A stretch of DNA of 64,000 bases from Macrocystis pyrifera. Taxonomy: Eukaryota > Sar > Phaeophyceae > Laminariales > Laminariaceae. Positions 36,890-46,577 of the stretch are shown here, one piece after another (position 1 is the stretch's first letter; each line of letters opens with the position of its first letter). The stretch is from assembly GCA_031763025.1 (NCBI GenBank), contig JASSKH010000023.1:1116001-1180000 (forward strand), given 5' to 3'. The translations under genes and the position numbers were made by a program. Below the pieces are notes generated by a model that had not been told where the DNA came from, ran no database searches, and saw nothing but the letters and a program-made list of their open reading frames with translations.

Positions 36890-37208
36890 CCCCCCTTCTT
36901 TCTTGATCATCGCTTACTAGCCCAACTCGTAGGAGGTTTTGCCCTCAGCGATTCAGGACAAGCCGTGGTCACAGGTGTCATCCCTTCTCCCCCAGGTACG
37001 TGTCTTCCCTTTTATCGCGCATAGGGTTCAGCATTCTCACTGCTCGTCGATTTTCATCGAATGTTGCTAACTCTCGCTCTCGCGCTTTCCGCTAATCAAT
37101 TTTAAAGCAAGAAAAAGTCGTTACGAGTATGTACTCGGTGAGACTCGAACTCACGAAATTGATCTTACAGTAGTAGGTACGAAGACCACCTACCAAGCCA
37201 CCGGGGAC
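36890..37208 (-). mobile_element. tRNA-headed SINE, copy B
   Basis: Head at 37208-37131 with box A-like TGGCTTGGTAGG and box B-like GAGTTCGAGTCTC, closer to consensus than copy A. The body shares CATTCGATGAAAATCGACGA and CTGAACCCTATGCGCGATAA with copy A on the - strand. It is inserted between two CATGGCA arrays. Confidence 0.75.
37131..37208 (-). other. tRNA-like SINE head (copy B)
   Basis: Same T-arm with canonical TTCGAGT loop, but the anticodon region is about five bases longer than in copy A and does not form a regular stem-loop. Confidence 0.55.
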
Positions 37209-37239
37209 GCCGGCTGCACACGATTAAACTATGACGGGG

Positions 37240-38150
37240 CATGGCTATGGGCTACCGTAGCATCACGGGGTCTCATGGCAATATTAATATCCTTATCATT
37301 ATCATTATTGCTACCATGAGCCAATATGCCGAAGCTACGGATGCCCGTGAACCTTCATCGTCTTTCGTGAACTTCCCCTTGACACGCCATGGGTCTGTCA
37401 TATGGCGCCCCATGAAGGGCCATTGCCATGCCATTGTCATAAACCTTCATGGCACGCCATGATCAGCCATGGGTTTGTCATGACCAGCCATGAAGATCCA
37501 TGTCATTGCCATGGACTTCCATAGGTCTGTCATAACGAACCCATGGAGGTCCATGACATTGCCATGCCTTTGTCATGAACCTTCATCATATGCCATGAAC
37601 TTATCTACGACCAGCCATGGGTCTGTCACGGAGCACCAGGAACTTCTCCATGATCTATCATGTCTCTGTCTTGGTTCATGGCCTGCCGTGGCAATACCAC
37701 GACAAGTCATATGGTCATGGCGTGGCCTGCCATGACCCTGCCATGGGTTGTCATGGCAATACCATGGTAACCCATGGCGATGTCACGCCCCACCATGGCA
37801 ATGCCATGGCGACACCATGCATACGCCATGGTAATACCACGGCAGTGCTTGGCAGTGTCATGCTGTTTCTCGTGGGCCATTCGACATGGCACCATGAAAT
37901 TGTCATGGACCGTTCCAGGGCAATGCCATGGGCCAACATCATGGCAATGCCGTGCTGTTTCTCATGGCATGCCATGAATATCGGGCCGTCAAATCCCGTG
38001 GCATTACTATTGATATCCATAGCACCCCCATGGCACCCCCATGGCATTGCCATGAAGCACCATGATAGTTCGCAGGAGCCCATGAAGTGCCATCACGTGC
38101 TATAGCGTGTCATTGCGATCCATGGGGAATACCATGACGCGCCATGAAAA
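37240..38150. repeat. CATGGCA palindrome array 3
   Basis: About 900 bp of CCATGG-centred words with longer modules such as GGTCTGTCAT, ATGGCAATGCCATGG and CACCATGAAA. Extremely rich in NcoI and SphI-type palindromes. Confidence 0.92.
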
Positions 38151-38194
38151 AGTCGAACATTGTGCATCCACTCAGATGCATATAATTTGACTAT

Positions 38195-38765
38195 TTCGTG
38201 ACAGTGCCCGCGGTAGTGCCCGTGGGGCACTGACCGTGGCATGCCACAGCATGTCGTGGCAAGGCCCACGGGTTACTATCTGCCGCGGGATGTCCCACGG
38301 TAACACCCGCGGTAATTCCCGCGGCAAGACACCACCTGGCACCCTAGTCAAATTTGATGCTTTGACCCCGCAGTGAGAACCCATCGTAGTTGGCATCCCT
38401 CTCCCACTCACAAGGCGGAGAAATATAATCAGCCCTCCGCAGGAGCCGCCGGAGGCCCACCTGGCATCCTGTTCCAAGTGGTACTTACCGCGGCACATGC
38501 CGCGGGACTTGCCGTGGGTGTTGCCGTGCTACTTGCCGCGGGATGTGTCTCCGGTATTTCCGCGGGTGTTGCTGAGGGTATTGCCGTGGGTCTTGCCGTA
38601 GCTTGCCTTGGTCACCGCGGGCTTTACCGTGGCGTGCCGCGAGGGTTGATGTAGCGCCTGCCGTGGTCCTTACTGCGGTAGTCGTTCCACGGCATGTCAG
38701 TGGTCCTTGCTGCGGCAGTGCGTACGGCATGTCACGGCAGTGCCCACGGCATGCCACGAAAAAGT
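38195..38765. repeat. CCGCGG / GCCGTGG palindrome array 4
   Basis: A G+C-rich counterpart of arrays 1-3: CCGCGGTA, CCCGCGGCA, TTGCCGTGGG and GGCATGCCACGG words. It lies immediately right of array 3. Confidence 0.9.
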
Positions 38766-39590
38766 AAAATAATGTACGAAGATCTCAGCACCGCCTTGTA
38801 TTGTTGCAGACTTCCCTTATCGCGATGTGCCGCTGACCTGCCTCGAACACCGTTAGGCCTCCACCGAGCCTTACGTGTTGCCTCTGAAGGAGGCATATTG
38901 TGCTCGCATACCCCAACTTCACCCAGGAGGGGGGCGAGTCTGACTGATAAACTTAGAGACAGCCACCGGCAGCATCTTATCAATGATGGGTTTCCATCCC
39001 CGTCATAATAAAAAAATAAGTCCTTCCACAGTTCTCACGCCTCTACTACAAGAGTGTTTACCGCTATAACCCCGCATTGTCACAAGCATTTTGGCAGTGC
39101 CATCTTGCTGTCTTGCATGCTATCATTATGACGATGCGATTACACGAGGGTGCTACTCCATACATCTATATTATGTGGTGAAAAACGCCAACTTAGATTT
39201 AGCCAGAACGAACAGAAATTGGAACACATTACGTGCTCGACTCTCTCCAACCACTTCGTTATCTCACCATCAACACTCACATGACCACGCGTTTGAAGTA
39301 TATTCTGTGATAATCTTAATATTTCATGCGTGGGGATTAAGCACGAGCTTTTTATGTCTATAGTATGTCTGTGATCGGAGCAAAGGCCACTCGGTTTTTC
39401 GCTGCTGCCGTGTTGCCGTGTGAAGGATTGACTATTATCATATGATTGGGGAGGATTTTCGATTGGTCGATATACCCTCAAACCCATGGTTTACTTACTA
39501 CGAACGCTTCTACTAATCAACGCTAGGTGTACACATCCTTGTTTTCCTGGTCTACCCCGGGCCTTTTCGCCATCTGAACCCGAGGCGAGA
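38766..39590. other. Upstream region of the EsV-1-7 gene; no gene seen
   Basis: Presumed promoter and 5' leader of the downstream gene. No clear core promoter element. The in-frame ATG at 39486 lies here. Confidence 0.5.
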
Positions 39591-40718
39591 ATGAGGTACT
39601 GCTCACACGATTCCTGCACAAGCCATCCGAACTTCAATACCGAGGGCAGCAAGAAGGCGGCGTACTGCAAGCAACATGCAAAGAACGGCATGGTGGATGT
39701 CCTACACAAGCGTTGCTCACATCATAACTGCACAAGACATCCGAACTTCAATACCGAGGGCAGCAAGAAGGCGGCGTACTGCAAGCAACATGCAAAGGAC
39801 GGCATGGTGGATGTCCTAAGCAAGCGTTGCTCACATCAGAACTGCACAAGCCGTCCGACCTTCAATACCGAGGGCAGCAAGAAGGCGGCGTACTGCAAGC
39901 AACATGCAAAGGACGGCATGGTGGATGTCCTAAGCAAGCGTTGCTCACATCAGAACTGCACAAGCCGTCCGAACTTCAATACCGAGGGCAGCAAGAAGGC
40001 GGCGTACTGCAAGCAACATGCAAAGGACGGCATGGTGGATGTCCTACACAAGCGTTGCTCACATCAGAACTGCACAAGACATCCGACCTTCAATACCGAG
40101 GGCAGCAAGAAGGCGGCGTACTGCAAGCAACATGCAAAGGACGGCATGGTGGATGTCCTAAGCAAGCGTTGCTCACATCAGAACTGCACAAGACATCCGA
40201 CCTTCAATACCGAGGGCAGCAAGAAGGCGGCGTACTGCAAGCAACATGCAAAGGACGGCATGGTGGATGTCCTAAGCAAGCGTTGCTCACATCATAACTG
40301 CACGACAGCACCGCGGTGGGGTGTACTAGCCAACGGTGTGGCTACTGTATGCGCCCGTCATAAGAGCGATCTCGTGGATGGTACGGTGATTAGTTTCAGA
40401 TGTAGGTGCAAAGTGGTAGGCTGTCCTAAGTGGTCGAGGTGGGGACTCAGCGACAAGCAGCCTACCCACTGCCGCGATCACGGCCCTCTCGAGGAGGGGC
40501 TTGCCCGCACCGTGGGCACGGATCGCAGGAAGGGAGTTTCTGGCAGGTCATCTTCCCGCGGGTTAACGAAGGGCCTCAATGGCGAAGGTGATGGAACAAC
40601 CACCAAGCGAGCTCGCCGGGCTATGCCGCGAATCGTGACTCCCGTATCGGTGGGAGAGCAATCGTCTCTTCTCACGGAACCCAGTAAGGCCAAGGCCCAG
40701 CAGATTATCTGGCTGTAG
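39591..40718 (+). CDS. EsV-1-7 repeat protein, single exon
   Basis: Cysteine-rich repeat protein of the EsV-1-7 family, whose best-studied member is the brown-algal IMMEDIATE UPRIGHT developmental regulator. The repeat spacing C-x4-C-x16-C-x2-H is exact in six 38-residue units starting at 39600, 39714, 39828, 39942, 40056 and 40170 (C-S-H..NC...NFNTEGSKKAAYCKQHA). Two diverged units follow (from 40284 and 40401, the latter C..K..GC...WG..HC..H). A basic tail with KRARR may be a nuclear signal. The chosen start is the Met three residues before the first Cys; an in-frame ATG at 39486 would add 35 residues with no family resemblance. Biochemical role is unknown in the family; zinc binding is inferred from the Cys/His spacing. 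The units are almost identical in DNA, indicating recent expansion or homogenisation. Confidence 0.9.
   Translation: MRYCSHDSCTSHPNFNTEGSKKAAYCKQHAKNGMVDVLHKRCSHHNCTRHPNFNTEGSKKAAYCKQHAKDGMVDVLSKRCSHQNCTSRPTFNTEGSKKAAYCKQHAKDGMVDVLSKRCSHQNCTSRPNFNTEGSKKAAYCKQHAKDGMVDVLHKRCSHQNCTRHPTFNTEGSKKAAYCKQHAKDGMVDVLSKRCSHQNCTRHPTFNTEGSKKAAYCKQHAKDGMVDVLSKRCSHHNCTTAPRWGVLANGVATVCARHKSDLVDGTVISFRCRCKVVGCPKWSRWGLSDKQPTHCRDHGPLEEGLARTVGTDRRKGVSGRSSSRGLTKGLNGEGDGTTTKRARRAMPRIVTPVSVGEQSSLLTEPSKAKAQQIIWL
39600..40283 (+). repeat. Six-unit 114-bp coding tandem repeat
   Basis: Six direct units of exactly 114 bp inside the EsV-1-7 gene. Differences between units are confined to a few positions: S/R-H/R, P-T/N and L-H/S-K. 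No unit carries a frame change or stop, so length variation would stay in frame. Confidence 0.95.
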
Positions 40719-43700
40719 ACTAGACTATCGAGCCGCCACCTCTATCATTTAGCTGTGGTCTCTTTGGCCGGTTTCGCTCATGCAGGAATGTCTACAGGCA
40801 GAGCAAGCATCTTTTCCTTCCGGGGCGGGGACAGCACCAAGTTTCGAAAAGAACTAACGCCAAGCTTTGAGCCAGGAGGAGTGATGGCTTTGGCTTCGGT
40901 GATACTGTTGGTCTTGCAGAACGTCGTCGCCCATCGAGAGTCTTTCACCAGTGCCTGCCCATCTGTTTGCAAGACTTGCTGGACTGGCCGGTGAACGGCG
41001 TGAAGTGGCTGGTCGTATAGTAGTAATTTAGAGGCCCTATCCGTGTTACGACACTTAGAGTCGAGTCGCTGAAGGGCGTGCTCTAGGGTATTCGTACCCT
41101 GCGATGCATGGCGTGCACGATCCGCTGCCCTCGGTGTTTGTTGTTTCACATTTCACATTTTAGAGTTCGTCTACTTGTGCGAGTACCGTTTGTCAGAGCG
41201 TGGGTGATGTGTCCGTGTGTGATACGAAGTAGACTTCCTGGTATATTGGTACACCTGTCAAGGCGTTACTTTGTTATGATGTTACAATATTTGACACCAA
41301 GTACTCGATATGATCGCGAGGAAGGGGAGCACGTTCGGGTTACGGTTTTCATTGCAAACAAATTACTGTAAGCTATTTTTGTTTCAAGCATTTCGTCTGT
41401 TGGCGAACACACGCACGTGTACAACACACGCCACCACGTAGATGCAGCACATGGAAAGAAGGAGGGAAGTGGAAGCTAACGGCGATATGATATTCAACCG
41501 TCCTAGTGCGTGAGTGCGTGGCACCATACCGTAGTCTACCAGCATTCCAACGGGGACGGATTCCGATGTGGTGAGTGTCGAAGTTGGGGGAATGCGATCG
41601 CGCCACTCGTTTGAAGTTTAGTTGGTTGCATTAGCCGCTGTAGTCACATTGCTATAGTCTACCAGATGCAGTACATACATACCTCGTGTACTCATGCACC
41701 CTGGTAAAATTCGGAAAATGACCATAACCTTTGCTCGGTGCGAGGGTAGATATTTCGTGGCAACCTTATCCAGAAGTGGGGGAGGCACACCGAGTGTGCC
41801 GCCTTACGTGCTGCAGTGTACCTGGTCTGGTATACTGCAGTGTGTACTGCAATCTGTAATGTGCTGAGTGAGGCCAGAACATTCGAGTTGCACTCGCTCA
41901 TGAACGTTTGCTGCTTCGGTTGCAATGAAGACCGCGTGGGTTGCAAACATTGCTATTGGTACTTTACAGTAGATGCAACATTTTTGTGTCGCACTGGGTG
42001 GTGTAGGTGTGGGTTTTGTAGTGTATATTTTTGAGTTTACTGTGAGTGGTGCATGCACAGTACATATACGCATTCACATGGAAGAATTGACAAGGACGCC
42101 ACTTCGACGCTTTCACCGCAACGTAGCAAAAATAACGACTATCAGCAGGAGAGAGTAGGAAAACATACCGTCCTCTCCAATCTCGTTTAGGGGTACGCGC
42201 TCCATGCATGTGCGTGTATGACGGTGAGCAATGAACATGATGATCTCGTACTTTTCAAACCGATCGATCGGTCGACTGCTTTATGGTCCTTCAACTGCAA
42301 TACTAACCGTATTACCACCCGACAGGCTCTGTTGAAATAATCGTATGGAACTCATTTCGACTGAACGCGTCATGGATGCAAACGAGCTTCATCACCAAAA
42401 TAGCCATCCCGACATTTTCGATTGGCGCTCCTTGTCCCGCTGCCTTTCCTTCCTCGTTGCACAATGACTTGCTATTGCGCTGTGATTTGTTTTTCGGTGC
42501 GATTGAGGTCCCGCCTATCCTGGTCGCACGTGGGCTGTATCCGTTCATACCCGATGCCGTGGCATTCCGTGGCGCAAGGCTTATCCCATGGTCGGCGTTT
42601 TTGGCAGTACTCCTTTGACCATTTGAAGCTCCAGCTGCCCACACTAAAAGGCACCACGATTAGCTGTGCAGAGGCGCGACCTCAACATCCCTAGTAGACG
42701 TAGAAAACACGAGGAGCACGTAGGGTTGTACACACATACTAGTAGTACATTGCAGTCTACAGCACGTTACATGCTGCATTTTGTGTGCAGCAGGGGTTGG
42801 AGAAGGAGTTCACGCGAAATGCCCGACATAGCTCCCATTTATCCACTGGATCATGGCTCATACGCGCGTGATGCTGATTGGTGACCAAGACCCTTCGTCT
42901 GGACTGCGAAATCGCGGTAGGTGAGGGTTTTGGTCGCAACCCAGGGTTTGAAAGAAATACATCTCAAGATCTCGACAACGTGACGTTCCTATCGACAGGG
43001 AGGTGCACATTATATAACGTAGTGCGCGGTGGGGGGTGGAAATCCATGAAAGCTCCATTTATAGTTTAACGGTCGAGCTTAGCTCAGGCGTCACGCGAGA
43101 GGGTGTGCCGGGATGTGTATTTTCTGGGCGGTACTGTCGTTCTAATTGCCTCAAGTACAGGGCGGTGGGGGGGGGGGGAGGGGGCGGGGGGCGGGTTGTC
43201 ACGGGGGCAGCATGTATGTGCATAATAAATGAGAATATCTAGGAATGATGGAGCTGCAAGAATCTTCGGGCCAACGGAGAGGTAAGGCTAAGCTCCGGGT
43301 TCCTTCAAAGTTAGGATATCACTACCTGCGACACTTTTCATTTCACGTGATGGCGTGGTTTGCGTGCAACCTTCTATTAAAGTACAAGCCATCATCGCAG
43401 GATCGAGAGCTGTACGAGTGCCTTGGTCAAGACCTCGTCGTCTCGACGTTCTTATCCACACGCCGCTGAACGGACCCCCCCTCTTGCCGCAAGATCACGA
43501 TACGGTAGACACACAAACATATAAGTATATGGCATATGGATCAAGGTAATGAAAAGGGGGAGACCTTGAGAACGTTGTTACAACACATTGCAGTTCTGAA
43601 ATATGGCTACCCAATTGTATTCATCTTGTCGTGGGTGAAATGCATTGACGTCCACGAGCGCCCGGGGCAACCGAACGGTGTTACAAAATGCCAGTAACTC

Positions 43701-44664
43701 CGACGCTACACGGACGTTGTGTCGAATACTGCATTAGCACCGTATCCCACAAGCTCGTTGGTTACCTGGATGATGTCGGCCCTGAGCGTTCCCAACGTTC
43801 ATAGGGTATGTTGTGGCATTTCGTGCCTCCAAATGATGTTCAGAGGGTACGGTCGGGCGACCGGGGGGGGGGGGGGATCCGTCCACCCGTGCAAGGAACC
43901 GCCACTGACTCGGCCTCCATAAGTATGGATTCAGTACATAGCTGGTGCATATGCCTCCCGCTAGTTTGATACGCTCGGAGCGGGTTTATCATTTCTAAGT
44001 CTTCTCCATGCCAAAACCCGACCCTTTCATGTACAGTAGTCGTAAGTACACTTTTCTCGCTGGTTGCGTTCCAATGGGCACAGAAGTTGCTGTGGTGGCT
44101 TGCGCAGATTTCACCCTGTGCATTAAACACGATATGGTATGTCACTCGGGGCTGAAATACAAGGAACGATTCGTCCTCATATTAGTCTTCAAAAGTTCCT
44201 TATATTGCCGCCTAGAATGGTCTACTTAACCGGTTCCATTTTCGGCAAGTTGGCCGGTTTACTAAATTCATCGTGGTCTGACTGGATATACCAAGTTTCA
44301 GGGAGACATGGTGGGATAATTTGGGGGTTGGCCTATAGCCGTGGTAGCAACCGGCCCCAAAGATTCGTACAGGTATGGAATGCGAATGAGAGCAGTTTGG
44401 CTCCTTCGGTTGATTCTTTGGTCGCGTTCCCTTACAATGCGAGCGTCAAATCCACGAGACCGATAAGCGCACCTTTGAAGACTACTGTACACAGTACTAT
44501 ACGATGCATTGCACCTGGCCTGTCGTTGGTTGCGCTTTCGTACTGTGACCCCCTTTGGGCGCCTGCTCGAGAGTGACAAGGGGGAATTAGTTGTTGCGCG
44601 CGGAGCCGCCTCTTTAGTGTGCAAGGGTCGATTTCCCGGCCCGGCGAAAACAGTCCGGCATGAG
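40719..44664. other. Gene-poor stretch right of the EsV-1-7 gene
   Basis: No gene recognised. Short frames on both strands (for example 40755-40994 + and 42312-42644 -) have protein-like composition but no family resemblance. G runs at about 43168-43178 and 43862-43875. The right end precedes the TnpB/Fanzor-like remnant, so decayed mobile DNA is likely. Confidence 0.5.
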
Positions 44665-44980
44665 TCAAATAGAGGGGAGGTATTACGATGGGACCTGGTG
44701 GCGCAGGAGGGGTCGATTTCAAGGAGATAAGCGAGGTCTACACCTTCAAGTTGTGCTCGAATTGCCACGAGGTGCTCAAGCCGATGCTGGACAAGCAACA
44801 CAAACCGATTCACGCCGTACGCCGTTGTCTCACAATGCGTTGTGCACAGCTTGCACGCCTGTTGAATCGGAACGTGAACGCCTGTTGCAACATCAGGCAC
44901 TGTTTCATCCACGAGAACTCGCACCAGGGACAGCGATCCGACAAGTTCACAAGAGCATGTCACCAACACAAGCACGCCGT
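44665..44980 (+). pseudogene. TnpB/Fanzor-like C-terminal remnant
   Basis: The open frame after a stop at 44662-44664 reads YTFKLCSNCHEVLKPML, about 15 residues, then RRC....CAQ and LLNRNVNACCNI. This matches the end of TnpB-family RNA-guided nucleases: a four-Cys zinc ribbon (C-x2-C, then C-x4-C) followed by the third RuvC motif, normally (N)RDVNA. Here the catalytic Asp position is Asn. Upstream frames are broken and no N-terminal part was recognised, so this is a decayed or 5'-truncated copy. In eukaryotes and large algal viruses such proteins are called Fanzors. Identification rests on about 60 residues of motif spacing only. Confidence 0.5.
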
Positions 44981-46177
44981 CTCCTTCATACCATGCAGCC
45001 TCTTTACCCCCTCTATAAAGTGTTCAAATTTACTAAATAATAGTGGTATTCGGCCAACGATACCCTTGATATCCCTTCAACAAAGTAGTGCGCTGGCTTG
45101 GGGATTAAATACCGGTCGTGGCTAGGTAGAAATACCTTGCCTCGCGGCGGGGGGGGGGGGGGGGGCTACGAAGGACGAACCGGGTGGCCACGTTCTACCC
45201 AATTACGTTATATCTACCGGGGAATGGTCATACCAGTAGGGTCTTGGAGTGCCAGGTCTTGTTTACTGTGAACCGCCGCAATAGCCTGCCGACATTGGCA
45301 CAACAGTCGAGAACTCATCAGTACTACCTGGTACTGAGTAGATACACTTTGCGCAGCACCAAACGAAAGCTTCAAGCGCCAGAGAAAAGTTTGCCCACAT
45401 GGTTTTGCTCCGTGTGCGTTTATGGTGACAAATGCTATATTCGTATGGCCTTCGTTTGGCCTGGCCTAGCCCATCCCTTCAAGCAGAAACATTCACCACA
45501 AACTAGCAGACGGTGTTGACATTGAACGGCAATGCTTGAAGAGTCGCAGCGCATCATCCACACCTCGGGTCGCCTGGCACTGTTAACCTTCGACCTGAGA
45601 CCACAATCTCGTCCCGTTTTGACGTCGACAACTCCGCCTGTATCACATGCTTTTGGATAGGCAATATATGCCGTGTCACGTTGCGGGCACAACCGCACTT
45701 TCGGATGCTCGTGATTACGCTAGCCATTAAACTCGGGGGCCTCCGAATACACCGCGCATCCGCGCCGCAGCAACATGCTGATCATGTTGAATCCCCTGCC
45801 TGAGTGCCTCTCCTTTTGGAGGACTGCCTCCTCTCGGGGACGAAAATACGTTTCGTCGCAATGACGACCTTGCCCAAACCACCCGAATGCAGAAAGGAAT
45901 CAATCTCGTCTTGAGCCGTCACTCTCATTGAGGACCTCCGCCAGCGTTCGTGCTCTCAATTGTCTCGCGCTAACCCCAGGAAAACGACTGGTCTGAAGCC
46001 TGCGAATCATGCGTGAATCCAGCAGAGCCCATGGCCCAAAAATAAAACATTCTCTGAAAAGCAAGCAATACGACATCATCGAAGACATAATCGCAGAAGA
46101 TCGAACGTGACCCCGGAAGGGATCTATTCATATCTACCACGGTGCTTAAAGCCGCACAACGCCCGCAAGTGATCTGC
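44981..46177. other. Intergenic between Fanzor-like remnant and calpain 3' end
   Basis: Contains a G run at about 45150-45165 and the 3' flank of the calpain gene. No gene recognised; the open frame at 45184-45519 has no known motif. Confidence 0.5.
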
Positions 46178-46577
46178 TCAGCCCATGCGGTACACCTGCG
46201 CTACTGCAGGTGCGGAATACACCGTGAAAACAAAATCAGCCTCCTGAGGCGAAAAAGCTGACACCACCGCAATGTAGTCTCCTGGTTCTACCTGCACAAG
46301 CTCCGTGGCGCTTCCCCCGCCCGAATCTAAATACGTTCCCTTGTTGGAAGATGCAAGCGCCGTGCTTGACGTCGGCCTACATCGAGGATCCAGGGTAAGC
46401 TTCTTCCTTTGAGCATGACCAGCTTCTGGGGACACTACACCGGCATCCCCTACCTCGGGCGTGGCCAGAAAGAGCGTGACGTTTACCGCAGGCCTTACTG
46501 CAGGCGACGCCTCGGTGGATTCCGCTACCGCTACGCGGAGCACAATCGTTGTCCTTGAGATGGGGCTGATTACGTAC
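46178..46577 (-). CDS. Calpain terminal exon: third C2L domain
   Basis: Acceptor [27 protein letters not shown], an Ala/Ser-rich insert, [45 protein letters not shown], then stop. The PGDYI.V.S.FSP...F.FTVYS ending is typical of a C2L domain. Confidence 0.92.

Noticed and set aside
34085-37208. Functional tRNA genes at 34085-34157 and 37131-37208
   Set aside because: Acceptor and anticodon stems are mismatched and the two copies differ in anticodon-arm length, while the surrounding sequence is shared; a SINE head explains them better.
42312-42657. Two overlapping - strand frames considered as the N-terminal half of the Fanzor-like element
   Set aside because: No TnpB motif seen and the orientation is opposite to the remnant at 44665-44980.
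44298-44975. 225-codon open frame on the - strand
   Set aside because: Antisense to the TnpB/Fanzor-like remnant; no recognisable motif of its own.
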